Shown one piece after another: positions 54,970 through 64,000 of a stretch of DNA of 64,000 bases. The DNA comes from Humulus lupulus (taxonomy: Eukaryota; Streptophyta; Magnoliopsida; Rosales; Cannabaceae): NCBI RefSeq assembly GCF_963169125.1, contig NC_084795.1, positions 94,608,911 through 94,672,910 on the forward strand. The letters are read 5' to 3'. Within the stretch, counting starts at the first letter, position 1. Each line of letters opens with the position of its first letter. The notes under the pieces are model-generated. The model did not search any database and was not told the DNA's origin. It worked only from the letters and a program-made list of their open reading frames with translations. Made by a program: the position numbers and the translations under genes.

Positions 54970-57900
54970 GGATGGGAAAATTTCAGACTTCACCACCTTT
55001 ATTCAAAAAAATTCCTCTTCTGCACTCTCGAAACTTACTCCTTTTCCAGAAATCCCCAAAACTCATTCACTATATCCCGTTACTCAGGCGTTTTCCAAGA
55101 AATTTCCTATGCAAATTCCTACGTCTTACCGTCGAAGAACATACTGTAAGTACCTCTGATATCTTGGTTTGGAAAAAAAAAATTACTGGTCTTTTGCTCT
55201 TCACCATGCTCATTAGTAATATTCACTGTAGTCACTTGTTAGGATATTTCTAAACATTGTTAGCAAATAGGCTTTGACTTAGGTTCAATGGGCAGGTCCT
55301 AAAATAGCTCTAGGTAATTCATAAAACTGGGAAAGTTTTTGGGTAAATCTGGGTAATTTTGATGGTGAACCAATTTTAAAAAATACCCATTCAGAATAAA
55401 GGAGATGGATGGTTTTTAGGGTTCAAACCAAATTGCTTAGGGGTCACGCTTCTTGGGCGGTTTTGCACTAAATTGCTTCCCAAGGACAGTAGTGGTCTGA
55501 CAGTCTAACACACGGATCCCTAAATATTAGGGGTCTGTTAGGAAACCGAGGCGCGTAGCTTAGAGTATCACGTGGCATCACACGATGGGGTTGAGGCTAA
55601 CCTCAACTCGTATAACGAAAGTAAACCTTCCCCCCTTTGTATTTCTGTGTCATTCTATAAATCCTCTTAGGTCGTTTACTAACTAGGTCGTTCTATCTGT
55701 TAGGAGATCAAATGGCTCCCAAGAAAAAGGCACCAAAGAAGAATGCAACCAGCTCATCCGCTCAGCAAAATAACAAGGGGAAACAGATCGCCCCAGAATC
55801 CCCCATTCCCCACTTTGGTCTGGTGGTGGAGAATGTGGTAATGTTTGACCCCAATGCCTACTTCGAGGCTGAAAAAATTGTATCCAAGATTATGACCTAG
55901 GGGAGGGTAAAAAAAATCATGCTGAGCCATAACATTGAGGTCGGGACCGAAACTCTCATGGCCCAACCTGCATTCGAAGGGGAACGGAGATTCAGCAAGA
56001 TGAAAAAAACCTAAATCTCTTCTTATTTTTAAATTCCTCCCAGATACATGGCTTACATACCCGGCTCAACATTCTTGGAAAACAATCGAATCGAGGGCCC
56101 GGAGGAGAATTGGCCATTCAATCTTGTAAACTAATCGAGACCGAAATTGGAGAAAGAGATACGAACGGAGAGGAATAACCAATCGATGAAAGAACATGAA
56201 ACCTTTCTGTTTCAATAGAGGTACAAGAAAGGGTTGGGGGCAATGAAGTAGGTACAGTGATTGGATTTTGCGAGCACCAAATATTTCTATTCTAGATTAT
56301 TTTATATTATATATATAGTTCACATTCTTCAGGAAGTCGCAATTTTATTTTGTTAGTGTAACTGAAAAAACATAGATAAGGAGCTAAGGAAACAAAGTGC
56401 CCTTCTCTACCAACATGAAGCTTGTTGCTAAGATCGACCGAATGTAATAACGTAAACGGATTGTACACTCATTTTTTTATTTTTATTTTTGAGTTGCTTC
56501 TAATGAAAGCAGATATACAGAAAGTGTGGAGTGGGAGATCTTTATAGGTAGCCAGGCTGCTTTACTTAACTCGACTCAAGCTTTACTTAGCCCATCAACT
56601 CCCATATCTTTCTTGGTAGGCGGCTCAGAGCGATGAACACTTGAAGGCGGGGGCCTTCCTTCCCCTGGACCAGTATTTTGCTAACTTCCTGAACTACGTG
56701 AAGTTGGCACCATTTCATCTCCCCCCAAATTCTTATAGGCTTTTAGGGGGGCTGAAATACTTGTTTTTGAAACATGAGTGGGAGGTCCCCACTCCGGCAG
56801 ATATATTGTACTTTTTCTGCCTTAAAGCCAGCCCAGAATAGAGAGGGCGAGGTGACAGGTTCTACTATCTGACAAGATTTCCCAACTCTGCTCCCGCCAT
56901 CGAGCTTTCCAGTCACCCCAACGACTACAAAGACCTGTTCTTTATGTCGAATGTGTTCCGAAATTGCGAACACAGATACTTCAACCGTCCTGTAAGTTAC
57001 TTACTTTTGAAACCTCAGCTCCTGACATTTTTTTCTTCCTTTCAAGGTGTTTCTTTTGTACATGACTTAATGGAATTTGTTTCTCGTGCATCAATATTTT
57101 CCAGGACGGAGAAGTCCGTGACCCTCGAGGGTCAATACGAGATATTGTCTTGGCTTCCACCCAGTGCGAAGGACTACTTCCAGGTTGTGAAGGACGTCAT
57201 CATGCTATCGTGTAAGTTGATTGGCGAAGGTCAAACGTTTTCCTTATGGACCCGGGATACCTTTCGATCATCCAAGAGCTCCCATCCTCTCAAGAGGAGG
57301 CCTTGCCAGCCACCGAAGGCGAGGAGGAAGAAGAGGATGAGGTGCCTCTTGTGAGGAAAATGAGGGCTCCCGAGGTTGTCTGGGAACTTGACTTAGAACG
57401 TGTTGCATCTGGGGCAGCAAACGGCCCCTCCGACCAAGGTAACCTATACCCCTATAGGATATTAGATAGGGTTGTTGATGATTTTAGGTTAGTTCGATTT
57501 AACCCAAATCAGCTTGTCCATCGTCATCCTTATAGCCCAGATCGTAATGTAACCCTGTTCCAATGCATAGATCACCTAGTGGTACGCCATGACAGTAGTT
57601 ACCCTAAGGGCACAGTAGTTGTTGACAACACTTTAAACTTTAGATCTGCAATTTTTGAGGAGTATGGAACCAATCGTAGGACCTTGTCCTCTCTGCTCTA
57701 GGGTGCCTTTGCCCCTAGATTTAGACAATATGTAGATGAATCCAGCCTTGAGGAAGGACCTGAGTTTGAGCCCCTTAGGATCCCAGAAACATTAACAATA
57801 GATTCTCCCATTCCTCCATTAGTTCCAAGGTCGAAGGTCGTGATAATAGACTCCTCCCCCAGCCCAAAGGGTAGGATCTTTGTTTATTTTCTTTCTTTGT

Positions 57901-59028
57901 GTATTTCTGGCAACCTTATTTGCGAACTAATTCCTTTTTATTCTTTTAAGGTGAAGAGATGGAACAACCCGAAGCTCATGACCTCAGAACTGCCTTTTAG
58001 ACAAAGAAAACTAGCTTGGGCCCTACCGTAAAGAGGCTCGGGATCACAAAGAAAACCCCCACTGCTGCGGGCAACACCTCCAGATCCCCTGCCAAGGAGA
58101 AAGACGCGAGCTCAACTTGGGAATCAGTTCCTGTGAGTACTGTTATCGCTAGGGTTCCTCCTCCTCCTCCTCCACCTTGATTCGCGCCCCCTTGGGACCA
58201 AGTAATACAAGCTGACCCTCCAGCCATCACTGTTCGAATTCTAGTAGATCCCTAGGATCTGGAAAAGATCCCTGAAGCTTTTCGGGGCATCATTTAGGAG
58301 ACGGTGAGCCATATGGTGGGGCACGCCTATAAGGCCAACTCGAGGGATTTAAGGACCATCGAGGAGCACAGCCCGGAGAATGTCTTGGAGTCAGCTATGG
58401 GGATGAATCTCACTGTAAGTTCTCTTTTCTTGGTGAAAAATTCCTTATTATTGTGATCAAGGATATATCACTAACTTGTTTTGTTATTTTGCAGTCAGTC
58501 CTGGCCCAATATCGCAGCATACCCCGGGCTAGGGCTAGAAATGACGAGCTCCGGGCCAAATTAAACGCCGCAAACATTTCCCTGACAGCTATTTAGGAAG
58601 GCGAATAGGCCGCCAAAGCTGCCTTGGTGGTCGCTCAAAAGAGTAAGCATGACGCTAAGGCCGCTCTCACCTCATCCCAGGAAAGCGATCATGCTGTGAA
58701 GACTGCATTTTCTGCCCTCCATGTTCAAACTGAACAGCTTCAGTTTGAGGTTGATGAAGCCAAAACCAAATTGCTCGAGGCGAAGGACGCAATTAAAGAA
58801 GAAAAGGTGGCCTCATTGTCTTTCATGGAAGAGATGTTATAGCAGTGTTCAGCCTTCAACCCAGATGGGAACTTTTCTTTCATGGAAACCGGGTTATGGG
58901 ATCCGCTCCTTGAAAAATTCAAGGTTCAACTTTTGCAAGAGTTGTCAGAGACTGGTGAGGTTTCCGGGGTAGTTGAGGGAGATGGCGAGGAGGTTAACTT
59001 GGCTGGGCGAACTGGTGGAGCTCAATGA
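54970..59028 (+). pseudogene. Antisense additional gene of element C (PF04195-like)
   Basis: Leader 54990-55145, intron with GT at 55146 and AG at 55702-55703, and ATG at 55712 eight bases after the acceptor. The first coding part is Lys-rich ('MAPKKKAPKKNATSSSAQQ'), ending at a stop at 55898. The conserved domain is at 56605-56990 ('LKAGAFLPLDQYFANFLNY', then 'PPNSYRLLGGLKYLFL'), then a likely intron (56992-57104), a region with 'EGQYEILSWLPPSAKDYFQ', an acidic/charged stretch (57246-57701), a Pro run (near 58155-58180), and an Ala/Lys/Glu coiled coil (58490-58835) to a stop at 59026-59028. Several in-frame stops make it a pseudogene. Its role is unknown. Confidence 0.75.
55990..56600. other. 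Unassigned stretch within the antisense gene of C
   Basis: Sequence between the Lys-rich first part and the PF04195-like domain that I cannot match to element A or to a domain. It includes AT-rich intron-like parts (56280-56350, 56470-56500). It could be introns plus diverged exons, or a small insertion; no target duplication or inverted ends were found. Confidence 0.4.
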
Positions 59029-59799
59029 TAGCTTTTTTTTTTTTGGTAACTGTAACAGTTTTCTTTTATTAAACAATTGTCTTTGGGTTCAGTTCGAGGT
59101 TTTTATCCTTGGGATAATTTTATTCGATATATATCTAACTTTTTATCTATTTATCATTCCTTCACTCTTATGTTGATGACTCCTTAGACTTGTACATTCG
59201 AGATTTTAGGAATCAATTTTTAGACCGAAGTAGATTTTTTTGACCTCAGTTATGTCCAAGTTTTGTGTGTTGATTTGTATCATAACTATTAAGAATCAAG
59301 CCTTGAACCCGGTTATATCCAGGGTTTCAAATAATTTAAACTTAGTTTGTGTTAGGTTTATTGATAACTCGAGCTTTAAAAAGCCCTTGATATTAAACAA
59401 TTTCTCAACTTTCCAAGTTTCGGACCTGGTTTTATCCAGGGTTTTTAAATGATTTAAACAGAGTTCGTGCTAGGTTTATTGACATCTCAAGCTTTTAAAA
59501 AGCCCTTGATATTAAATAATTTCCCAACATTCCAAGTTTTGGACCTGGTTGTATCCAGGGTTTTAAATAATATAGACTTTTCCAGCGATCTTAATATGGC
59601 CAACCTCAGGTTATATGTCCCCTAAGTAACCAGAATGTAGAAACTTTCTCAGTTGCTTTTACAGACATTAATACACAAGCTAATACAACCTTAACAAGAA
59701 AAATTATTTAAAACCACCTTAACAAGAAAAAATATTTAATAATCCATCTATTATTTAATCAAATGACTTTTATAGATAAGCCTTACATGGAAGATGGTA
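59029..59799. repeat. Spacer of C with about 118-bp tandem repeat
   Basis: Between the antisense gene's stop and the integrase end. A unit containing 'cctggttttatccagggttt' and 'aaaaagcccttgatattaaa' recurs with starts near 59309, 59427 and 59545, so about 2.3 copies at 118 bp. The rest is AT-rich with nothing recognisable. Confidence 0.82.
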
Positions 59800-60725
59800 C
59801 TATAAATAATACTTTTTCAAATGTAAGGCATTCCAGGTCCGCGGGACTATCTCCCCATTTAGCCGAGCTATCTTGAAAGTCCCTTCACGCAAAACTTCAA
59901 TGACCTGATATGGTCTCTCCCAGTTTGGTCCTAAAACACCGTCCTTGGGATTATTATTCGCCAGAAAGACCCTTCGGAGAACCAAGCCGCCCAATCCGTT
60001 CATGGCTAAATGTCCATTGCCTGTGAGTGGATAGCATGGCTTCAACTGGAAGGACGGCCTCGCTTCAAAAATTTAAGGAGAAAGGAGTATGTCTCGTAGA
60101 GGTTCTGTGAGAAGTTTGGTATGCCTAAAGTACTTGCGGGAGCGGTTCGGACCATAATCCTTTGGCCTCGTCTAATCTCTTCTTCAGGCTCGCCTTTAAG
60201 GTTTTGTTCACAGCCTCGACCTATCCATTGGCTTACAGCCGTATTTTTCACAAAAGTCAGTGAAGAGATCACTGTCGAACTATGTCCCATTGTTTGACAC
60301 GATTTTTTAGGAAGCCCAAACCGACATACAATACTCTTCACCAAAAAGTCCAGGACTCTCTTTGAAGTCATGGTTGCCAAAGGCTCAACTTCTACCCATT
60401 TCGTGAAATAGTCAATTTCCACCACCGCGTAACGAACTCCTCCCTTGCCCATAAGTAGGGGCCCTATTAGGTCGATTCCCTACACCATAAATTGTTACGG
60501 GGATGAGAACATCGTTAGCTCGACTGGAGCAGCTCGGGCAACTATGGTGAAGCACTAGCATTTGTTGCATTTCTGAACATACGAGATGGATTCTTTTGTT
60601 AAAGTGGGCCAAAAATAGCCATGCCTCAATATTTTAAGTGCTAGGTTTTGACCCCGAGCATGATCTCCAAAAAAACCTTCATGCACTTCTTGTAAAATGG
60701 TTTTAGCTTCCTCGGGTAGAACACA
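59800..60725 (-). pseudogene. Integrase of element C
   Basis: From right to left: zinc-binding segment near 60540-60720 (a His pair in 'VHEGFFGDH' and a 'CNKC' pair), then the core at 60042-60452 with 'VRYAVVEIDYFTKWVEVEPL' (first catalytic Asp) and 'FGLPKK', after which a frameshift disrupts the second motif. The C-terminal frame at 59800-60045 has 'LVLRRVFLANNN', 'GPNWERPYQVIEVLREG' and 'PRTWNALHLKKYYL' and ends at the Tat-typical 'KYY'. Not functional because of the frameshifts and stops. Confidence 0.88.
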
Positions 60726-61515
60726 TCATCGGAGAGGCAATGAATGACCACGTCGGTACAATGTCCCATCCACTATCACATACCTCCGAGCTTGATATAT
60801 TATTTTTCTTGCAACCTTTCTATCCTCATGTAGCCTTCCTATTGTGAGGTATTCCATTATGGGAGTCATCCAGGTCGGTCTTGTGTCAATCATTTTGACT
60901 TCTACCATTTCTATTACACTCGGATTCTCCAAGAATTCCACTGGCACTACATTCAATGTCTCAGCTTCTTTGGTGGTGGCAAGCCTTGCCAAAGTGTCAG
61001 CATTAGAGTTCTGCTCGCGAGGTATCTGTTCAGCAATACTGTACTCAAATTCGGATAGCTCTCCCTTCACCTTAGCTAGGTAGGCCACCATCTTGGTACC
61101 TCAAGCTTGATATTCTCCCAACACCTTATTAACCACAAGCTGCGAATCGATATAGAATTGGACGACCTTCGCTTTGAGCCCCCTTTCCACTCTTAGTCCA
61201 ACTAGTAAGGCTTCATATTCGGCTTTGTTGTTAGATGCCTTGAATCCAAATCTCAGAGTTGTATGGAATCGATGCCCTTTTGGGGAGATTAGTATGATCC
61301 CAGTTTCTGATCCGTTCTTGTTCGAAGATCCATCTACGAATATCTTCCATAACTCCTATACTGGTTCCTTCAAAAGCTCCTCTTGAAATCCAATGCATTC
61401 AGCCACAAAATCATCAAGGGCCTGACTTTTGATTGAGGTCTGTGGCACCTATAATATCTCGAATTTGCTGAGTTCGATTGCCCATTTTAAAAAGACGTCC
61501 CGGCGTTTTATGTTT
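60726..61515 (-). pseudogene. Archaeal-type RNase H and linker of element C
   Basis: Minus strand 61090-61440 reads 'IFVDGSSNKNGS', 'ISPKGHRFHTTLRFGF' and 'ASNNKAEYEALLVGLR', the second RNase H of Tat elements with its first Asp and Glu present. A stop separates it from 60726-61091 ('YLAKVKGELSEFEYSIAEQI', 'REQNSNADTLARLA', 'TWMTPIMEYLTIGRL', 'DGTLYRRGHSLPL'), the end of RNase H (Asp in NADTLA) and the linker to integrase. Confidence 0.88.
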
Positions 61516-62415
61516 TTACCACACCTGCCTTAAAGGTTGGTCGGTCATGAAGTTAATTGAATGGGACTTGAAATATGGTCGGAGCTTCCTGGAAGCCAAT
61601 ATCAGACAGAATGCCAGCTTTTCTTTCAGTGGATACCGTGATTCAGCTCCGAGAAATCTCTTGCTTATATAATAAACTGGTTCTTTAGCACGGTCTTCTT
61701 CTCGAACTAGCACAGCATTGACTGCATTTTCTGTCACGGCCAAATAAAGGAATAGAGGTTCTTCAGACATAGGCTTAGACAATACTGGGGGCTTGGCCAA
61801 GTGCATTTTTAGGTCAAGGAATGCATGTTTGCATTCCTCAGTCCATTCAATTTTTTTGTTTCCTCTGAGCAAGTTGTAGAACAGCAGGCACTTGTTAGCT
61901 GATTTTGAAATAAAATGATTCAAAGCTGCCACTTTTCCCGTCAGGCTTTGAACTTCTTTACGCGACCTGGGCGAGGGAATTTCTAACAATGGCCTAATTT
62001 TATCAGGATTCGCTTCTATCCCCCTCGTATTGACTATGAATCCTAGAAATTTTCCCGATGCTACTCCAAAAGTACACTTCTGGGGGTTCAGCTTCATGTC
62101 ATACTTCCTTAAAATTTCAAAACATTTTGTCAGATCGGATACATGGTTATCGACAGTCTTGGATTTGACAAGAATGTCATTGACATACACTTCCATATAT
62201 CTCCGGATCTGATTAGCGAGAATTTTGTTAACTAATCGCTGATATGTAGCTTCGGTATTCTTCAGCCCGAAGGGCGTGACTTTATAACAATATACGTTAG
62301 TTGGGGTCATGAAGCTAGTATCCTCTTGGTCCGCAGGATTCATCATAATTTGGTTATATCCAGAATACGCATTCATGAAGGACATGAGCTTGTGACCTAC
62401 TGTTGCATCTACCAA
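61516..62415 (-). pseudogene. Reverse transcriptase and first RNase H of element C
   Basis: A 299-codon open frame, the longest in the window. RT: 'SFMNAYSGYNQIMMNPADQ', 'YKVTPFGLKNTEATYQRLV' and 'MEVYVNDILVKSKTV'. The catalytic box is YVND: the first Asp is Asn (codon 62181-62179), one G-to-A change. 'KLNPQKCTFGVASGKFLGFI', the connection domain and the first RNase H ('LFLYLAVTENAVNAVL') follow. The first RNase H of Tat elements is commonly degenerate. RT should be inactive despite the open frame. Confidence 0.93.
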
Positions 62416-62946
62416 CTGATCAATCCTTGGCAGTGGAAATCAATCCTTGGGGCAAGCTTTGTTCAGGTCAGAGAAATCGATGCAGATCCTCCATTTCCCA
62501 TTTGGCTTTGAGACCAGCATGGGATTGGCAACCCAGATCGAGTATTTTGCTTCACGAATAAACCCGTACTTTAGCAGTTGAGCAACTTCTTCCTCCAATG
62601 CTTCAGCTCGGACTATTCCCAAACGCCTCTATTTTAGGGATTTTGTAGGCACGTTCTTGTCCAAGTATAGAGTGTGCATGATTACACTCGGGCTTATTCC
62701 CACCATGTCTTCATGTGACCAGGCGAAGATGTCCAGATTCTTTTCTAAGAAATTAATCAACTCCCTCTTCCTTTCATCATCAAGATTTTTCCCAATCTTA
62801 ACAACTCTTGAAGCTTCTTTGGGGTCTATACTTACTTCCTCGAGCTCCTTAATGGCCTGGAGCTCTGACCTGTCTTTTCCCATTCGTGGGCCAATGTCTT
62901 CACATGGGGCGACGTCACTATCCTCTGCTTGCTGAGGTTCTTCCAT
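62416..62946 (-). pseudogene. RT N-terminus and protease-RT linker of C
   Basis: 62629-62946 has 'SRVVKIGKNLDDERKRELIN' and 'LDIFAWSHEDMVGISPSVI'. 62440-62622 has 'QLLKYGFIREAKYSIWVANP' and 'KPNGKWRICIDFSDLNKACP', the start of RT. Short breaks separate them from each other and from the main RT frame. Confidence 0.9.
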
Positions 62947-63536
62947 CAGATAAGTACCTTCTTCTCCCTAGGACTCCTCACCTCCGTCACTTATGACCAT
63001 AGTTTGCTGCCCGGGTTGTGATTTTCCCTTCATAGAAATGCTATAGCATTCTCTGGCAGCGAGCTGATCACCTCTGACGGTGCATATTCCCATAGTTGAG
63101 GGGAATTTTATTGCTAGGTGGCGGATAAAAGTTATGGCTTCAAATGCCATCAGCGCAAGTCAGCCCAAAATTGCATTGTATGCAGCTGGACAGTCGATCA
63201 CAACAAACTAAAGTAACATGGAGACAGTTCGCGAGCCTTCTCCCAATGTTACCACTAATTCGATCATCCTAATGGCTGTTGATCCTTCGCTAGAAAATCC
63301 ATACAGAGTCATTGAGGTTGCCTTCAGTTCTGTGACAGACAACCCCATTTTTTCCAAGATCGATCTATAAGTAGATTCACAAAACTCCCGTTATCTACCA
63401 GTGTCCTCTGTACCCTCCGGTTAGCGAGCTGAACGGTTATGACCAAAGGAACATTATGTGGGAATTGGAAGTGGCTAGCATCCTCTTCTGTAAATATGAT
63501 TGGTTGTTTTCCCAATCATGGTTGTTTCGATAACCG
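62947..63536 (-). pseudogene. Protease of element C
   Basis: 63324-63515 carries 'QPIIFTEEDASHFQFPHNVP', 'VITVQLANRRVQRTLVDNG' with DNGS, the Tat-type aspartic protease site. A frameshift leads to the C-terminal half, where 'FEAITFIRHLAIKFPS' and 'CTVRGDQLAARECY' are read at 62968-63150. Confidence 0.86.
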
Positions 63537-64000
63537 CTATCCTGGGACAAATTCCACTCCATTGTGGGATTTCAGTTCGTTAATATACCTCTTCTGAGCT
63601 CCTCTGCTTGTGCCTGCCAGATGAGGTCCTCCCGAAATGGTGGTTATATCTCCTCCTATTGTCGGAGGAGGATAGTCCTGATTTGGTTGAGTTCCGGTTT
63701 GATTGACTGGAGCTTCGGGAGCTAACAGAGGGTTTTGTCCAGCGGGCTGATTAGGGACCACCCGATTTTGGGCGTACTGGGCCAAAGGACATGCTCTAAT
63801 AAGGGTTTCGATCTCATCCTTCAGCTATCGGCAGTCATCAGTGTTATGACCAATATCATTATGAAATGGGCAAAACTTTGAAGGATCTCTCTTCGCTCTC
63901 TGATTTTTCAATGGTTCTGGATTTTTCCATGTAAGGCGAGTAGAATTTGCCAGGAAAATGTGCTCCCTAGTATACGTGAGGTCGGTATAAGTGGTGTAAA
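63537..64000 (-). pseudogene. Gag C-terminal part of element C
   Basis: 63537-63785 encodes a Pro/Gln-rich tail ('AGQNPLLAPEAPVNQ') and 'TISGGPHLAGTS', the Tat-type gag-protease junction (compare 'SGEPHIWGT' in E). Right of it the minus strand shows a His/Cys block ('IGHNTDDCR' near 63835) as in E's 'DIGYNTNECR'. The rest of gag is outside the window. Confidence 0.85.

Larger units (their letters stand above)
53971..64000 (-). mobile_element. Tat-like gypsy element C (5' end beyond the window)
   Basis: On the minus strand, from the right edge: gag end, protease, RT, RNase H, second RNase H, integrase (ending 59800), then a 3' region with an antisense gene (plus strand 54962-59028), polypurine tract and 3' LTR (53971-54694). 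The layout is the same as in element A but the LTR is unrelated by eye, so this is a different family of the same lineage. It lies in J. The 5' LTR and most of gag are outside the window. Confidence 0.9.

Overview
The window looks like plant nuclear DNA from a repeat-rich (heterochromatic) part of a large genome. No host gene is seen intact. Almost every base can be placed in transposable elements: plant Ty3/gypsy LTR retrotransposons of two types (a Tekay/Del-like type with chromodomain-like integrase tails, and Tat-like elements carrying an extra antisense gene), one truncated Ty1/copia element, one large AT-rich element without coding capacity (LARD-like), and one CACTA DNA transposon. Species cannot be named from the sequence; family assignments rest on protein motifs, LTR ends (TG..CA), primer-binding sites, polypurine tracts and target-site duplications (TSDs).

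Layout. 1-244 is a CTGCCA/CTA microsatellite. 245-12074 is LTR sequence of a gypsy family (element T1) with palindrome-rich tandem arrays, an embedded gag-protease fragment, and two later solo LTRs: K (1476-3891, minus, TSD gattt) and D (6827-11547, plus, TSD catgt, internally triplicated). T1 lies in the gag of a plus-strand Tat-like element E (12075-14311). E is broken by the truncated copia element F (14312 to about 16877). Next comes minus-strand Tat-like element A, seen as 16878-22558 and 38760-41362.

Inside A lies the Tekay-like element B (22559-38759). B's 5' LTR holds solo LTR H (22948-25406, TSD gacta), and B's integrase region holds CACTA element I (30795-36157, TSD acc). A is also broken at 41363 by the LARD-like element J, whose 5' LTR holds the complete but mutated Tekay-like element G (41412-50660). 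J runs to 53970, where minus-strand Tat-like element C begins (53971 to beyond 64000). The deepest chain is E > F > A > J > G.

The most interesting content is (i) an antisense gene in both Tat-like elements with the same layout: TATA box, short 5' leader, intron of about 0.5 kb, a putative gypsy-type transposon domain (PF04195-like), a proline-rich stretch and a coiled coil; (ii) arrays of a palindromic W-box-like motif in T1; (iii) the exact-looking triplication of about 1.18 kb within one solo LTR; (iv) a CACTA element with a 55-bp-arm hairpin and a possible captured exon. All pol genes seen are pseudogenes with stops, frameshifts or lost catalytic residues.
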